From Bacillota bacterium (lineage in GTDB: Bacteria > Bacillota > SHA-98 > UBA4971): a DNA stretch of 64,000 nucleotides. Within the stretch, counting starts at the first letter, position 1, and each line of letters begins with the position of its first letter. The notes under the pieces are model-generated. The model saw nothing but the letters and a program-made list of their open reading frames with translations. It did no database searches and had not been told where the DNA came from. Below, in pieces: positions 40,629-49,651 of the stretch. A program made the position numbers and the translations under genes. The stretch is from the NCBI GenBank assembly GCA_012842395.1, contig DUSX01000003.1, forward strand, positions 1 through 64,000, written 5' to 3'.

Positions 40629-42353
40629 CTATCGAGCGGCTCTCATCTGTATGGTCCTCAGTCTGTTCAGAGCGGCGGCGATCTCGATGGGCCGGGCGAG
40701 AGAGTAATCACCGTGAATGAACGGGGCCACGACATCCATTCCCCGCGAGGCGACCTCCTGCTCAAGCCTCCCGATGAGCTCGGCGACGGTGGACCTGCCG
40801 TCGAGGAGGTGCGTTTCCAGATAACGGAGGGCGTCCGCGATGAACCTCGTCTGGCCCGGGTCCACGACTTGCTCCACGTTACGCAGGTCGATCTCTTCGC
40901 GGCCGAGCATGATGGCGTCGGTTCCCCGCGCCTTCGTCTTCGTGGAGCGGCGGTCGCCCGCCCTTGCAAAACCGAGCGACACCGGCACTCTGCCGGCAAC
41001 GCGCAGGTGCGCGGCGCCGCCCTCGAACGCGCGGCCGGTCGGAAAGCGGGCGGCCACTTCACGTGCGCGTCCCGTCACGTCCACAGGCTTGTACTCGTCC
41101 ATCATGATCACGGTGTCCGCCACGTCGAGGTAGTCCCCAGACCCGCCCAACACAAGCACGGTCGAGATCCCGTCCTCCGCGAGGCTCCGCACGCGATCGA
41201 TGAACGGCGTGATGGGCTCCTTATCCTTGGTCACCAGCGCCTGCATGCGCCGATCGCGGATCATGAAGTTCGTCGCCGACGTGTCCTCATCCAGTAGCAG
41301 GACCTTTGCACCGATCTCAACGGCCTCCACAATGTTCGCGGCCTGGGACGTGCTGCCGCTGGCGTTCTCAGTGGAGAAACGCCGCGTGTCCGCGCCGAAT
41401 GGAAGGTCGGCGATGAAGAAACTGATGTCGTCCTCGGTCACGGCGCGCCCATCCTCTGCCCTGATCTTCACGGCAAGGGAGGACGTCACCACCAGCTCGC
41501 GGCCGTCGCCGGGGATGTGGTTGTACACGCCGCGTTCTATGGCCCGAAGGAGCGTCGACTTACCGTGGTATCCGCCGCCCACGATGAGCGTCACGCCACG
41601 CGGGACTCCCATGCCGCGCACCGTGCCGCGGTTTGGGAGCGTGACCTCCAGCTCGAGGGAGGGCGGGGACTCGAACGGCACCACGTTGCCCCGATCGAGT
41701 GGGCGCTCGTCGACGCCGCTCCGGCGGGGGAGGATGGCTCCGTTCGCCAGGAACGCCACGATTCCGAGGTCGTCGAGGGCGTTGCGCAGAGCATCGGCGT
41801 CTTCGGCTGCCATGAGATGTTGCCGGAGGGCTGCGGTCTCGACGGCGGACATGGACGCGAACAGAAGCGCCTCCTGGACCAGCCTGGGGAGGGCGCGGCA
41901 GATGAGGTCCTCGGCCGCGCCGCCAAGGATGGTGCGCCCAGCTGCGGGGAGCCCCACCGTAAAACGCGCCTCCACAGCGTTCTCGTCGACGAGGACCGAG
42001 TTGCGCGCGAGGATCTCTTGTCCGGGCCGGGCCATGTGGATGCGGTCTCGTCCCTGTGATGCCGCGGACGCGAGCCCCGCGAGGCTGCTGAAGCGGCGGC
42101 TGAGGAAATCCCCCAACGCGACTCGGCGCGTGGGCGTCGAGAGGGCCCACGCTGGAAACCGCGCCACGCTCTGCGGGACGCGGACCCTGAACCTACTGGG
42201 CGGGGCGAACGGATCGGCTTGGACGTGGTCGACGTACAAGTCGAACCCAGGGAACTTGTACTGCCCTCGGATGTCCTGGTAGGCCTTGTAGCCGCGGTGG
42301 TCGATGCGGCGAAGGATCGATGCGAGCTCCGTGTGTGTCGAAAGAGTTTCCAA
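40629..42353 (-). CDS. Predicted ABC-class ATPase (COG3044)
   Basis: A 574-residue protein of the predicted ABC-class ATPase family (PF09818-like): an N-terminal region with RIDHRGYKAYQDIRGQYKFPGFDLYVDHVQADPFAPPSRFRVRV, a P-loop GGGYHGKSTLL near 255-265, LLLDEDTSATNFMIRD (Walker B) and the signature VLVLGGSGDYLDVAD. Members are soluble and of unknown biological role. TTG 42353 is the start, with GGAGGTGG seven bases upstream. It stands alone behind its own promoter, convergent with the L,D-transpeptidase. Confidence 0.9.
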   Translation of the reverse strand: METLSTHTELASILRRIDHRGYKAYQDIRGQYKFPGFDLYVDHVQADPFAPPSRFRVRVPQSVARFPAWALSTPTRRVALGDFLSRRFSSLAGLASAASQGRDRIHMARPGQEILARNSVLVDENAVEARFTVGLPAAGRTILGGAAEDLICRALPRLVQEALLFASMSAVETAALRQHLMAAEDADALRNALDDLGIVAFLANGAILPRRSGVDERPLDRGNVVPFESPPSLELEVTLPNRGTVRGMGVPRGVTLIVGGGYHGKSTLLRAIERGVYNHIPGDGRELVVTSSLAVKIRAEDGRAVTEDDISFFIADLPFGADTRRFSTENASGSTSQAANIVEAVEIGAKVLLLDEDTSATNFMIRDRRMQALVTKDKEPITPFIDRVRSLAEDGISTVLVLGGSGDYLDVADTVIMMDEYKPVDVTGRAREVAARFPTGRAFEGGAAHLRVAGRVPVSLGFARAGDRRSTKTKARGTDAIMLGREEIDLRNVEQVVDPGQTRFIADALRYLETHLLDGRSTVAELIGRLEQEVASRGMDVVAPFIHGDYSLARPIEIAAALNRLRTIQMRAAR

Positions 42354-42374
42354 GCGAAGACCACCTCCGCCTAG

Positions 42375-42414
42375 ATCATAGCATAATCATAGCATTACCT
42401 GCCTGCGCAGTCAG
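42375..42414 (-). promoter_or_regulatory. Promoter of the ABC-class ATPase gene
   Basis: On the minus strand CTGACT (42414-42409) and TATGAT (42391-42386) are 17 bases apart. A second TATGAT follows at 42380-42375, because an 11-base unit (ATCATAGCATA on the plus strand) is tandemly repeated. The gene starts 22 bases downstream. Confidence 0.55.
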
Positions 42415-42519
42415 TACGCGGTAGGCCCTGCACTACCCAATCCGCTGGATGGCCGGTTGGCATTCTCGGAATCAAAAGGAGGAATTGGGGGGCGACCGTC
42501 GAATAATCCAATCGGATCC

Positions 42520-42531
42520 TGAAACGTTCAA
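42520..42531. promoter_or_regulatory. LacI-type operator upstream of the sugar-locus regulator
   Basis: TGAAACGTTCAA is a near-perfect palindrome with core AACGTT, about 95 bases before the regulator start at 42625. The same core occurs in the palindrome before the GH65 gene at 43974, so both are likely bound by the LacI protein encoded between them. Confidence 0.5.
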
Positions 42532-42624
42532 GCAGACGGGGCGTTGAAAGGCATCCACATGAAATGGCCTGATCCGCGCAGATGCGTCCGGAGTCTGTGC
42601 GGACGGCAAGGGGACTGCGGTGCG

Positions 42625-43698
42625 GTGACTGTAACGATTAAGGACATCGCCAGGATCGTGGGGGTGTCCCCCACGGCGGTTTCGCGAGCGCTCAACGGCC
42701 ACCGTGACATAGGCGAGGAGACGCGTGCGAAGATCAAGCGCGTGGCCCAGGAGCTTGGATACCGCCGCAACGCCATCGCCCGCGGCCTCGTCACCAAGAG
42801 GACCGACACGATCGGCCTCTTCGTGCTGGGAAGGGGTGCCACCGGATTTGGCGACCCGTTCGCGTATGAGGTTATCCTCGGTGTCATGGACACGGTCAGC
42901 TCTGGCGGTTACGACCTTGTGCTCTACGGTATTGGAGGCCCATCGCCCGCGAGCGGGCGTCGGCTGGGCGGGCCCTCATGCGCCGGGTCGTACGTCGGAA
43001 AGTGCAAGGAGCGGCAGGTAGACGGGGTGATTATGATGGGGCTTCGCACCGATGACCCGCAGTACCGGTCGCTCGGAGAGCTCGATGTTCCCTGCGTGCT
43101 CATCGATGTGACGCCGCCCTGTGAGGGGATAGGCTTCGTTGGGTCCGATAACGTTCTCGGGGCGAAGACCGCGACCGAGCACCTCATTTCTCTGGGTCAT
43201 ACGAGGATAGGCATGTTGAACGGGCACGCGTACGCCACGGTAAGCGCCGAACGGCTTGAAGGGTACAAGATCGCCCTCATGAACGCGGGGATACCGTACA
43301 ACCCGGCCTTGGTCTTCGAGGGAGACTTCTCGGGTGAGAGTGGGGGGCGGGCGGCCAGGTACTTCATGGCGCTCTCGAACGATGTGCGTCCGACCGCTGT
43401 CGTAGCGGCGAGCGACGTAATGGCCATCGGACTCGTCCAGGCACTGAAGGGCATGGGGATCGCGGTTCCGCAGGACGTGTCCGTGGTCGGGTTCGACGAC
43501 ATCCCGAGCGCGTCCCACGTGGATCCCCCGCTCACCACAGTGCGACAGGCGCGCTATGATCTCGGCGCAACGGCGGCGAGGATGGTGCTGGAGCGCCTGG
43601 CCGACGGCAGCCGGTCTCCGAAGGCTTTCCCTCATCCCGGATTCCGGCTCGCGACGAACCTCGTCGTGAGGGGCTCTACGGCGCCGCCCCGGAGTTAG
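42625..43698 (+). CDS. LacI-family regulator of the GH65/sugar ABC locus
   Basis: A 357-residue LacI/GalR protein: helix-turn-helix VTIKDIARIVGVSPTAVSRALNGHRDIGEETRAKIKRV, hinge NAIARGLVTKRTDTIGLFV and a sugar-binding core ending SVVGFDDIPSASHVDPPLTTVRQ. A 25-residue insert with GGPSPASGRRLGGPSCAGSYVGK sits in the first lobe and is unusual. GTG 42625 with AAGGGG upstream is preferred to ATG 42544. It is followed by a glycoside phosphorylase and sugar ABC transporter, so it probably represses them until their disaccharide or glucose derivative binds. Confidence 0.93.
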   Translation: MTVTIKDIARIVGVSPTAVSRALNGHRDIGEETRAKIKRVAQELGYRRNAIARGLVTKRTDTIGLFVLGRGATGFGDPFAYEVILGVMDTVSSGGYDLVLYGIGGPSPASGRRLGGPSCAGSYVGKCKERQVDGVIMMGLRTDDPQYRSLGELDVPCVLIDVTPPCEGIGFVGSDNVLGAKTATEHLISLGHTRIGMLNGHAYATVSAERLEGYKIALMNAGIPYNPALVFEGDFSGESGGRAARYFMALSNDVRPTAVVAASDVMAIGLVQALKGMGIAVPQDVSVVGFDDIPSASHVDPPLTTVRQARYDLGATAARMVLERLADGSRSPKAFPHPGFRLATNLVVRGSTAPPRS

Positions 43699-44137
43699 CA
43701 AGGGTGCATTGCATCAAGCCCCGTGTATCTTCCAGGGGGGCGCCTTGTTGCGTGAGTCGCACTGGCGAGGGACGTCCCGCGGAGGGTGTCCTGAGCGGTG
43801 GGCGTCCTGTCCCAAGGGGTGGAGGCGGCTGGCTGAGCCGGAGGGGCAGGTCGGGGCGTCGACGGACGGCTGGGCGGCCGGGTGCCGCGTGTGGCGCTCC
43901 GTGGCTCGTGGGCGGCGACACCGGGGACATCGCGGTTGTAGGCTGCAAGACTGCAAGGAGACATGGGGTCAAACTTTAACGTTGAAGTAGTCATGATTGT
44001 ACCGGCAGTCAGTGTTGAATTGGCCGTCGGTCATGTCGGGAGATCATGTTCTCTTGGTTTGTGGCCCCTCAATGAGCTTGAGTGAGCATGGGGTGGATGG
44101 GCCGCGGACGGATGGGGGGGAAGCTGAGGAGTTGCGT
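43699..44137. promoter_or_regulatory. Control region of the GH65 gene, with a LacI-type operator
   Basis: TTTAACGTTGAA within 43974-43987 is a LacI-type palindrome sharing the AACGTT core with the site at 42520. No other gene is supported in the stretch; its plus- and minus-strand frames are compositionally driven. The frame of the GH65 gene is open from 43997, so a longer N-terminus cannot be excluded. Confidence 0.5.
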
Positions 44138-46777
44138 ATGTTGGATGAGGAATGGTGCATTGTTGAGGATAAGCTCGACATTTCCGGATTCGGCGCGCGG
44201 GAGACGGTCTGCGCTTTGGGAAACGGCTATCTTGGTGTGCGGGGCGCTCCGGAGGAGGGCCATCCATCCTCGGGCCCTGCGACGTTCATAGCGGGGGTGT
44301 TCGACGCTCCGCCGGGCGGAGTGCCCGAGCTGGTGGTGGTGCCCAATTGGTTGTGTATGCGCGTCTTCATCGACGATGAGGAGTGCACCATGGGGTCCGG
44401 GGAGTTGTTGGACTTCAGGAGGACGCTTGACATGCGTTGCGGCGTCCTGGAGCGCGTGGTGAGGTGGCGAGGACGGCGGCACGGGCGCCCTGTCCGTCTG
44501 ACCTGGCGCCGGATAGTATCCATGGAGGACATCCGCCTCGCGGCGGTGAGCCTCTCCATCGAGCCCGAAGCTGGGGAAGTCGATGTGGTGGTGGGCTCTC
44601 GCATCGATGGACGTGTGTCCAATGCCAAGGCAGTGCATCTCGACCTCGTCGAGCAGGGATGGGACGGGGATGCGAACTACATCGTGACGCGTACACGCTC
44701 GTCGGGCATCATGATAACTCAAGCTCAGATTGTGGCTGCTTCCGTCGGCACGGCCTCGGCCGGCGGGCGCGCGCCGACCCGCCGCAGCGGCGTGACGGCG
44801 GAGGACACTGCGGACGGGCCGATGATCACGGTACGGCTTCGCTGTCGTTCCGGCGAGCGCGCCACCATTGAGAAGTATGTGGGCTTTGCCACGTCCATCG
44901 ATGTTCCTCTGCCTGGCGACGGGCGCACGGGTGCGGCGGCTGGTCCTGACGAACGCGGCGCCCAAGGACACGCGAGTTGTGGCGGCGACACGCGCGCCGG
45001 GGACGATGGCGCGGGGAACGCGCTTGCCGCGGCGCTGAGCGCGGCTCGGCGCGGCGCGGCCTGCGGCTTCGCGGGGTTGCTCGAAAGGCACCGCAGGGTA
45101 TGGCACGACATATGGGACAAGTGCGATATCGTCATCGAGGGTGACGAGTTCGCCCAACGGGCCGTGCGCTTTGCCATATTCCAAATGGTGCAGGCCGCGC
45201 CGCGCCACACGGATCGTGTGAGCATAGGAGCCCGGGGCCTATCTGGCGAGGGCTATAGAGGCCACGTCTTCTGGGACACGGAGACCTTTGTGGTACCGTT
45301 CTTCACCTTCACCTTGCCGGACGTCGCGCGCAACATCCTGGGCTACAGGTATCACACCTTGCCAGCGGCCCGGAAGAACGCCGCCGCGAAGGGCTATCGC
45401 GGCGCGATGTTCGCGTGGGAGAGCGCCGATACGGGCGAGGAAGCCACGCCTCCGTGGGGCGATCCCAATCCCGAGACAGGCGAAAGGCGGCGGATCCTCT
45501 GCGGTGACCTTGAGCATCACATCACGGCAGATGTCGCTTACGCCGTGTGGCAGTATTGCGCGGCCACGGCTGACGAGGAGTTTTTCCTGCGCCAGGGCGC
45601 GGAGATCCTTATCGAGACCGGTCGGTTCTGGGCGAGCCGCGCGTCCTACAACCCTGCCTTGCAGGCGTACGAGATCCTGCATGTCATCGGCCCCGACGAG
45701 TACCATGAGGACGTGAACAACAACTTCTACACGAACGCCATGGCACGCTGGAACATCAGGGCCGCGCTAGCCACGAACGAATACCTCAGGGCACGTCATC
45801 CTTCTGAGTGGGCCCGTCTTGTGTCCTCCACTGGGATTAGCGAAGAGGAACTTGCCCACATGGCTGACGTTGCCACGCGGCTTGTGTGCGGCCGCACCGT
45901 TGCGGCTTTCGATGCCGGCCCGGCTGAGGCGGTCCAAGGCGCATCTTCAGGGTGCGCTGCAGATTCATGCACGCTTCCACCACCGGGGGTACCTGTGATA
46001 GAGCAGTTCGACGGCTTCCACGACCTCGCTGACGTGGAGATTCAGACGGGCGAGGGGACGTTCCGGCCTATGGAGGCCGTCATCGGTCCCGAGAGGCTGG
46101 CCGGGTCAAAGGTCGTCAAACAACCGGACGTGCTCATGGCGCTCTACCTTTTGGGAGACGGTATCGTGGCGGACTTCGGCCTTGCTGTCGAGCCCTTGGC
46201 GGGCGAGTGCGAGTCGACGCGGGACCGGGAGACCGGCTCGCAGGGCATCGTTAGCCCATCCTGGGCGAGGCTCCAGCGGTGGGGATCCAGGTTCTGGGCT
46301 AAGGTCGCTCGAGCGAACTGGGACTACTACGAGCCGCGGACCGACCACGGCTCGTCCCTGAGCTGCGCAATTCATTCCACCCTCGCAAGCAGCCTGGGCC
46401 TCGGTGAGCAGTCGTGGCGCTATTTCCTGCGCGCTGTGCGGATCGACCTTGAGGACTCCATGGGCAATGCTGTCAACGGGGTCCACATGGCGACCCAGGG
46501 AGGCGTATGGCAAGCCGTGGTGAACGGCTTCGCGGGCATTCATGCGGACGTAAGCGTCCCGCACGAAAGAGGACCACATGCTCACGCGTCTGGATTGGCT
46601 CTGTCTCCTGAAGATGTGACGGACCTTGCCCCGTGGGCGTGCGGCTCGCTCAGGGTTGAGCCGCGGTTGCCCCGTCACTGGAGACGACTGTCAGTCCCGT
46701 TCGTGTGGCGCGGCACCAAGGTGCGAATGGAGCTGAGAGGCTTGGCTAACGCAGGTGACGCAAGGGATCGGGGCTGA
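44138..46777 (+). CDS. Glycoside hydrolase family 65 phosphorylase
   Basis: An 879-residue GH65 enzyme (kojibiose, trehalose, maltose or nigerose phosphorylase group). The N-terminal beta-sandwich (ETVCALGNGYLGVRGAPEEG) is followed by the (alpha/alpha)6 barrel with FWDTETFVVPFF, AKGYRGAMFAWESADTGEE, the catalytic acid Glu521 in IGPDEYHEDVNNN, and PRTDHGSSLSCAIHSTLAS near the phosphate site. It splits an alpha-disaccharide with phosphate to beta-glucose 1-phosphate. Specificity cannot be read reliably. A GAGGAG site supports ATG 44138 over 43997. It is grouped with a sugar ABC importer and a LacI regulator. Confidence 0.92.
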   Translation: MLDEEWCIVEDKLDISGFGARETVCALGNGYLGVRGAPEEGHPSSGPATFIAGVFDAPPGGVPELVVVPNWLCMRVFIDDEECTMGSGELLDFRRTLDMRCGVLERVVRWRGRRHGRPVRLTWRRIVSMEDIRLAAVSLSIEPEAGEVDVVVGSRIDGRVSNAKAVHLDLVEQGWDGDANYIVTRTRSSGIMITQAQIVAASVGTASAGGRAPTRRSGVTAEDTADGPMITVRLRCRSGERATIEKYVGFATSIDVPLPGDGRTGAAAGPDERGAQGHASCGGDTRAGDDGAGNALAAALSAARRGAACGFAGLLERHRRVWHDIWDKCDIVIEGDEFAQRAVRFAIFQMVQAAPRHTDRVSIGARGLSGEGYRGHVFWDTETFVVPFFTFTLPDVARNILGYRYHTLPAARKNAAAKGYRGAMFAWESADTGEEATPPWGDPNPETGERRRILCGDLEHHITADVAYAVWQYCAATADEEFFLRQGAEILIETGRFWASRASYNPALQAYEILHVIGPDEYHEDVNNNFYTNAMARWNIRAALATNEYLRARHPSEWARLVSSTGISEEELAHMADVATRLVCGRTVAAFDAGPAEAVQGASSGCAADSCTLPPPGVPVIEQFDGFHDLADVEIQTGEGTFRPMEAVIGPERLAGSKVVKQPDVLMALYLLGDGIVADFGLAVEPLAGECESTRDRETGSQGIVSPSWARLQRWGSRFWAKVARANWDYYEPRTDHGSSLSCAIHSTLASSLGLGEQSWRYFLRAVRIDLEDSMGNAVNGVHMATQGGVWQAVVNGFAGIHADVSVPHERGPHAHASGLALSPEDVTDLAPWACGSLRVEPRLPRHWRRLSVPFVWRGTKVRMELRGLANAGDARDRG

Positions 46778-47041
46778 GCGATCGGGAGGGGTCCGGAGGC
46801 CGCGGGGCTGGCGGGATTCGGGGCTCTCACCTCGAACGATGCAGGATGGCAGGCTTCGCCAAGGCTGCCGGTACCGGGTGGCTCGGTGGCGAGACATGCA
46901 GAGGGGACGGAGCCTGGTGGAAAAGGAGGTGACGCAGGCGGTCACGTCACGGGCGGTCAGAGGGTAAGTCAGAGGGTGAAGGGAAGCCTGTAAACTTGGG
47001 TTCACCGGCTCCTGTTAGCTCAAAGGAGGGATAATGACAGA

Positions 47042-48289
47042 ATGAAGAGGTTCGCGGGTGTAGTATTGTGTGCTGTGCTGCTCATGGCGTTGGTCGGAGG
47101 AGCCTCGGCGGCCAACAAGGTCACGCTCGTGCTTTCCGGGTGGCAAGCGTCGCCTGAGGAACAGCAGCTCGTGGAAGATGCCCTGAAGGTGTTCGCTCAG
47201 AAGTACCCTAACATAGAGGTCAAGTACGAGCCCATCGTTGAGGATTTCCCCACGAAGATCAAGACCATGCTCGCTGCCCGCAACGCTCCGGACGTCTTCT
47301 ACGTGGACATCTTTTGGGCCCAGCCGCTCATGGAGCGCGGCATGTTGCTCGCTCTCGATCCGTACATGGCGAAGACTGGCACGAGACGGTCTGACTTCGC
47401 CGAGACCCTCCTAAACGGCTTCACTTACAATGGAAAGACTTACGGCATCCCGAAGGACTTCAACACGCTCGGCTTGTTCTACAACAAGAAGATGTTCGAC
47501 GAGGCCAAGATACCATACCCAACGCCCGACTGGACATGGGATGACCTGCGTAATGCTGCGAAAAAACTCACGAAGATAGTGGGTGATCCGGCGAAGGACC
47601 GTTACGGAATCTGCCTGCCGGTGGACGCTGCACGCTTTGGCCCGTTCCTCGTGCAGAGCGGCGCCCAGTTTGTGGATAAAACGGGTCGCAAGTGCCTGTT
47701 CGCCTCGCCCGAGGGGATAAGGGCGCTTGACTTCTACACGAGTTTCAAGGTGAAGGACAAGTCCGCAGTGATACCCTCAGAGGTCGGCGCGGGCTGGGGC
47801 GGCGACGCCTTCGGAAAGGAGCGCGTTGCCATGGTGCTCGAGGGAGGTTGGCTCATTCCATACCTGGACAACAACTTCGCTGACGTCAGGTACGGCGTGT
47901 GCGAGCTTCCCAAGGGACCGGCCGGACGGGGCAACATATACTTCACGGTGTCATACAGCGTCGCGGCGAGCTGCAAGTATCCCGACGAAGCGTGGCTGCT
48001 CGTAGAACACCTGACCGGTTACGAGAACCAGAAGAAGGTCCTCGAGACCGGCTTTGCCCTGCCAACCAGGGTCGCTCTGGGCGACCATCCGTTCTTCAAG
48101 GACAACCCGAACATGGCTGCGATTTTCAAGGGGTATTCCTACTCGATCCCGTGGCAATTCGGCGAGCATGGGGACAAGGTCATGAATGTGCTGAATTCCG
48201 CGATTGAGAAGGTGTACCTGAAGAACGAGTCACCCGAGAAGGCGATGAAGGATGCAGCGCAGGAGATCGACGAGATCCTTTCGGAGTAA
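47042..48289 (+). CDS. Sugar ABC transporter solute-binding protein
   Basis: A 415-residue family 1 extracellular solute-binding protein: signal peptide (MKRFAGVVLCAVLLMALVGGASA), then VTLVLSGWQASPEEQQLVEDALKVFAQKYPNIEVKY, APDVFYVDIFWAQPLMERGMLLALDPYM and GIPKDFNTLGLFYNKKMFDEA. No lipobox Cys is seen, which again fits a diderm periplasm. It captures an oligosaccharide for the two permeases that follow. AAAGGAGGG lies about 12 bases before the start. The nearer ATG at 47034 stops after three codons. Confidence 0.93.
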   Translation: MKRFAGVVLCAVLLMALVGGASAANKVTLVLSGWQASPEEQQLVEDALKVFAQKYPNIEVKYEPIVEDFPTKIKTMLAARNAPDVFYVDIFWAQPLMERGMLLALDPYMAKTGTRRSDFAETLLNGFTYNGKTYGIPKDFNTLGLFYNKKMFDEAKIPYPTPDWTWDDLRNAAKKLTKIVGDPAKDRYGICLPVDAARFGPFLVQSGAQFVDKTGRKCLFASPEGIRALDFYTSFKVKDKSAVIPSEVGAGWGGDAFGKERVAMVLEGGWLIPYLDNNFADVRYGVCELPKGPAGRGNIYFTVSYSVAASCKYPDEAWLLVEHLTGYENQKKVLETGFALPTRVALGDHPFFKDNPNMAAIFKGYSYSIPWQFGEHGDKVMNVLNSAIEKVYLKNESPEKAMKDAAQEIDEILSE

Positions 48290-48301
48290 TCGTCCGTAGC
48301 G

Positions 48302-48420
48302 CCCAGCTGCCGCCGCCATCGGCGCCGTCGAGAGGATGAAAACGTCACCCGACTGCCGTTTTCAAAGCAGTCGTCAATGCCAGCCTGCCGCTGGCACCAG
48401 CGATGAAAACGGCAACGACC
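48302..48420 (+). repeat. Dispersed repeat family 2, copy B (extended)
   Basis: It begins CCAGCTGCCGCCGCCATCG, then GAGAGGATGAAAACG, matching copies A and C, with a 9-base extra GCGCCGTCG. It continues with CGACTGCCGTTTTCA and a second GATGAAAACGGCA, so the copy contains an inverted pair of the GTTTTCA/TGAAAAC element. It begins 13 bases behind the solute-binding-protein stop. Confidence 0.7.
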
Positions 48421-48488
48421 GCCTATACTCGGGATAGGACTGTGCATCACCCCTCTGAGCAGGGCCTCGAGGTTCTGGTGCGTACCCC

Positions 48489-48535
48489 GGCCGGGTCGGC
48501 CGTGACCACCAATGGTCGTGGTCGCCCGCCCGGCC
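48489..48535 (+). terminator. GC-rich hairpin between solute-binding and permease genes
   Basis: GGCCGGG (48489-48495) pairs with CCCGGCC (48529-48535), and GACCAC pairs with GTGGTC inside. No T-tract follows. It could act as a partial terminator or RNA stabiliser so that the binding protein is made in excess over the permeases, as is common in such operons. Confidence 0.5.
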
Positions 48536-48583
48536 GGGCATAGCCCGTGGCCGACCGCTTAGTATGGGGGCGGGTGACTTTCT

Positions 48584-49549
48584 GTGACGCGTATCCTTGA
48601 CGGGGTGGTGAGAACGATGAGTGCCTCGCCCGGTCCAAGGGCTGGCACCGCGTGGTCGCATCTCGCGGCCGTCCTCAGGAAGGAAAGAGTATCCGAGGCC
48701 ATAACCGGGTACCTGTTTGTGTTGCCATTTCTTGCGGCGGTAGGAACATTCGTTTTCCTGGCCGCAGTATATGCCTTTTACCTAAGCTTTCATAAGTACG
48801 ACCTCTTTACTCCCCCGGAGTTCGTAGGCCTTGCCAACTACCGAAGGCTTCTCACCGACAGGAACTTCCGAATAGCCCTCCGGAACGTCGCTGTGTACAC
48901 CGCCGGCGTAGTGCCGACCCAAACGATCGTGGCGATAGCCCTCGCGGTGCTGGCGAACCAGAAACTCAGGCTCCGCGGGTTTTTCCGCTCGGCGTACTAC
49001 GTCCCGTGCATTACGTCTTCCGTTGCGAGCTCCCTCATCTTCATGTGGCTCTACTACAAGCAAGGCATCATCAACTACATCCTGTCGCTCCTGGGCCTTC
49101 CGTCCAATATAGACTGGCTGGGGAACCCATCTACCGCTCTCCCCGCCATCATGACGCTGGTTGTCTGGACGACCTCCGCGTACTTCATGGTGGTGTTCCT
49201 CGCGGCGTTACAGGACATCCCAACGAGTGTGTCCGAGGCGGCGAAGATCGATGGCGCGACTTCTTGGCAGAGTTTCCGGTACGTGACGCTCCCATTGCTT
49301 CGCCCGAGCATATTCCTGGTAGTCGTGCTCGGGACAATCGGGTGCATGCAAGTGTTTGACCAGGTGTACATCATGACGCGGGGCGGACCGCTCAAATCAA
49401 CGATGTCCATCGTCTACCTGGTGTACACGGAGGCATTCGGCGACCTCAGGTTCGGTTACGGGGCCGCCATGGCGTTCGCCCTTTTCGCGGTGATATTCGT
49501 GCTCACTCTCATTCAGAGGAAGTTCCTCGACGTCAGGATAGAGTACTAG
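48584..49549 (+). CDS. Sugar ABC transporter permease 1 (MalF-like)
   Basis: A 321-residue inner-membrane permease with six helices. It carries the EAA loop EAAKIDGATSWQSFRYVTLPLLRPS, which docks to the ATPase, and the N-terminal GYLFVLPFLAAVGTFVFL. Start GTG 48584 has GGGGGCGGGTG upstream; ATG 48617 is an alternative. It is followed by permease 2. No ATPase gene is in the locus, so a shared MsmX-type ATPase encoded elsewhere is expected. Confidence 0.93.
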   Translation: MTRILDGVVRTMSASPGPRAGTAWSHLAAVLRKERVSEAITGYLFVLPFLAAVGTFVFLAAVYAFYLSFHKYDLFTPPEFVGLANYRRLLTDRNFRIALRNVAVYTAGVVPTQTIVAIALAVLANQKLRLRGFFRSAYYVPCITSSVASSLIFMWLYYKQGIINYILSLLGLPSNIDWLGNPSTALPAIMTLVVWTTSAYFMVVFLAALQDIPTSVSEAAKIDGATSWQSFRYVTLPLLRPSIFLVVVLGTIGCMQVFDQVYIMTRGGPLKSTMSIVYLVYTEAFGDLRFGYGAAMAFALFAVIFVLTLIQRKFLDVRIEY

Positions 49550-49651
49550 CGGCGCGTCAAGATAGACTTCTAACGGGCGCACGCGCCAAAGATGGCGCGC
49601 ACGCCCCTAGAGTCTGGCGAGCGATCTTGCATGTGGAGGAGGTGTAAGGAG

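Noticed and set aside
40257-41297. A 346-codon plus-strand frame across the L,D-transpeptidase end and the ATPase
   Set aside because: It crosses a strong hairpin and is antisense to conserved ATPase motifs.
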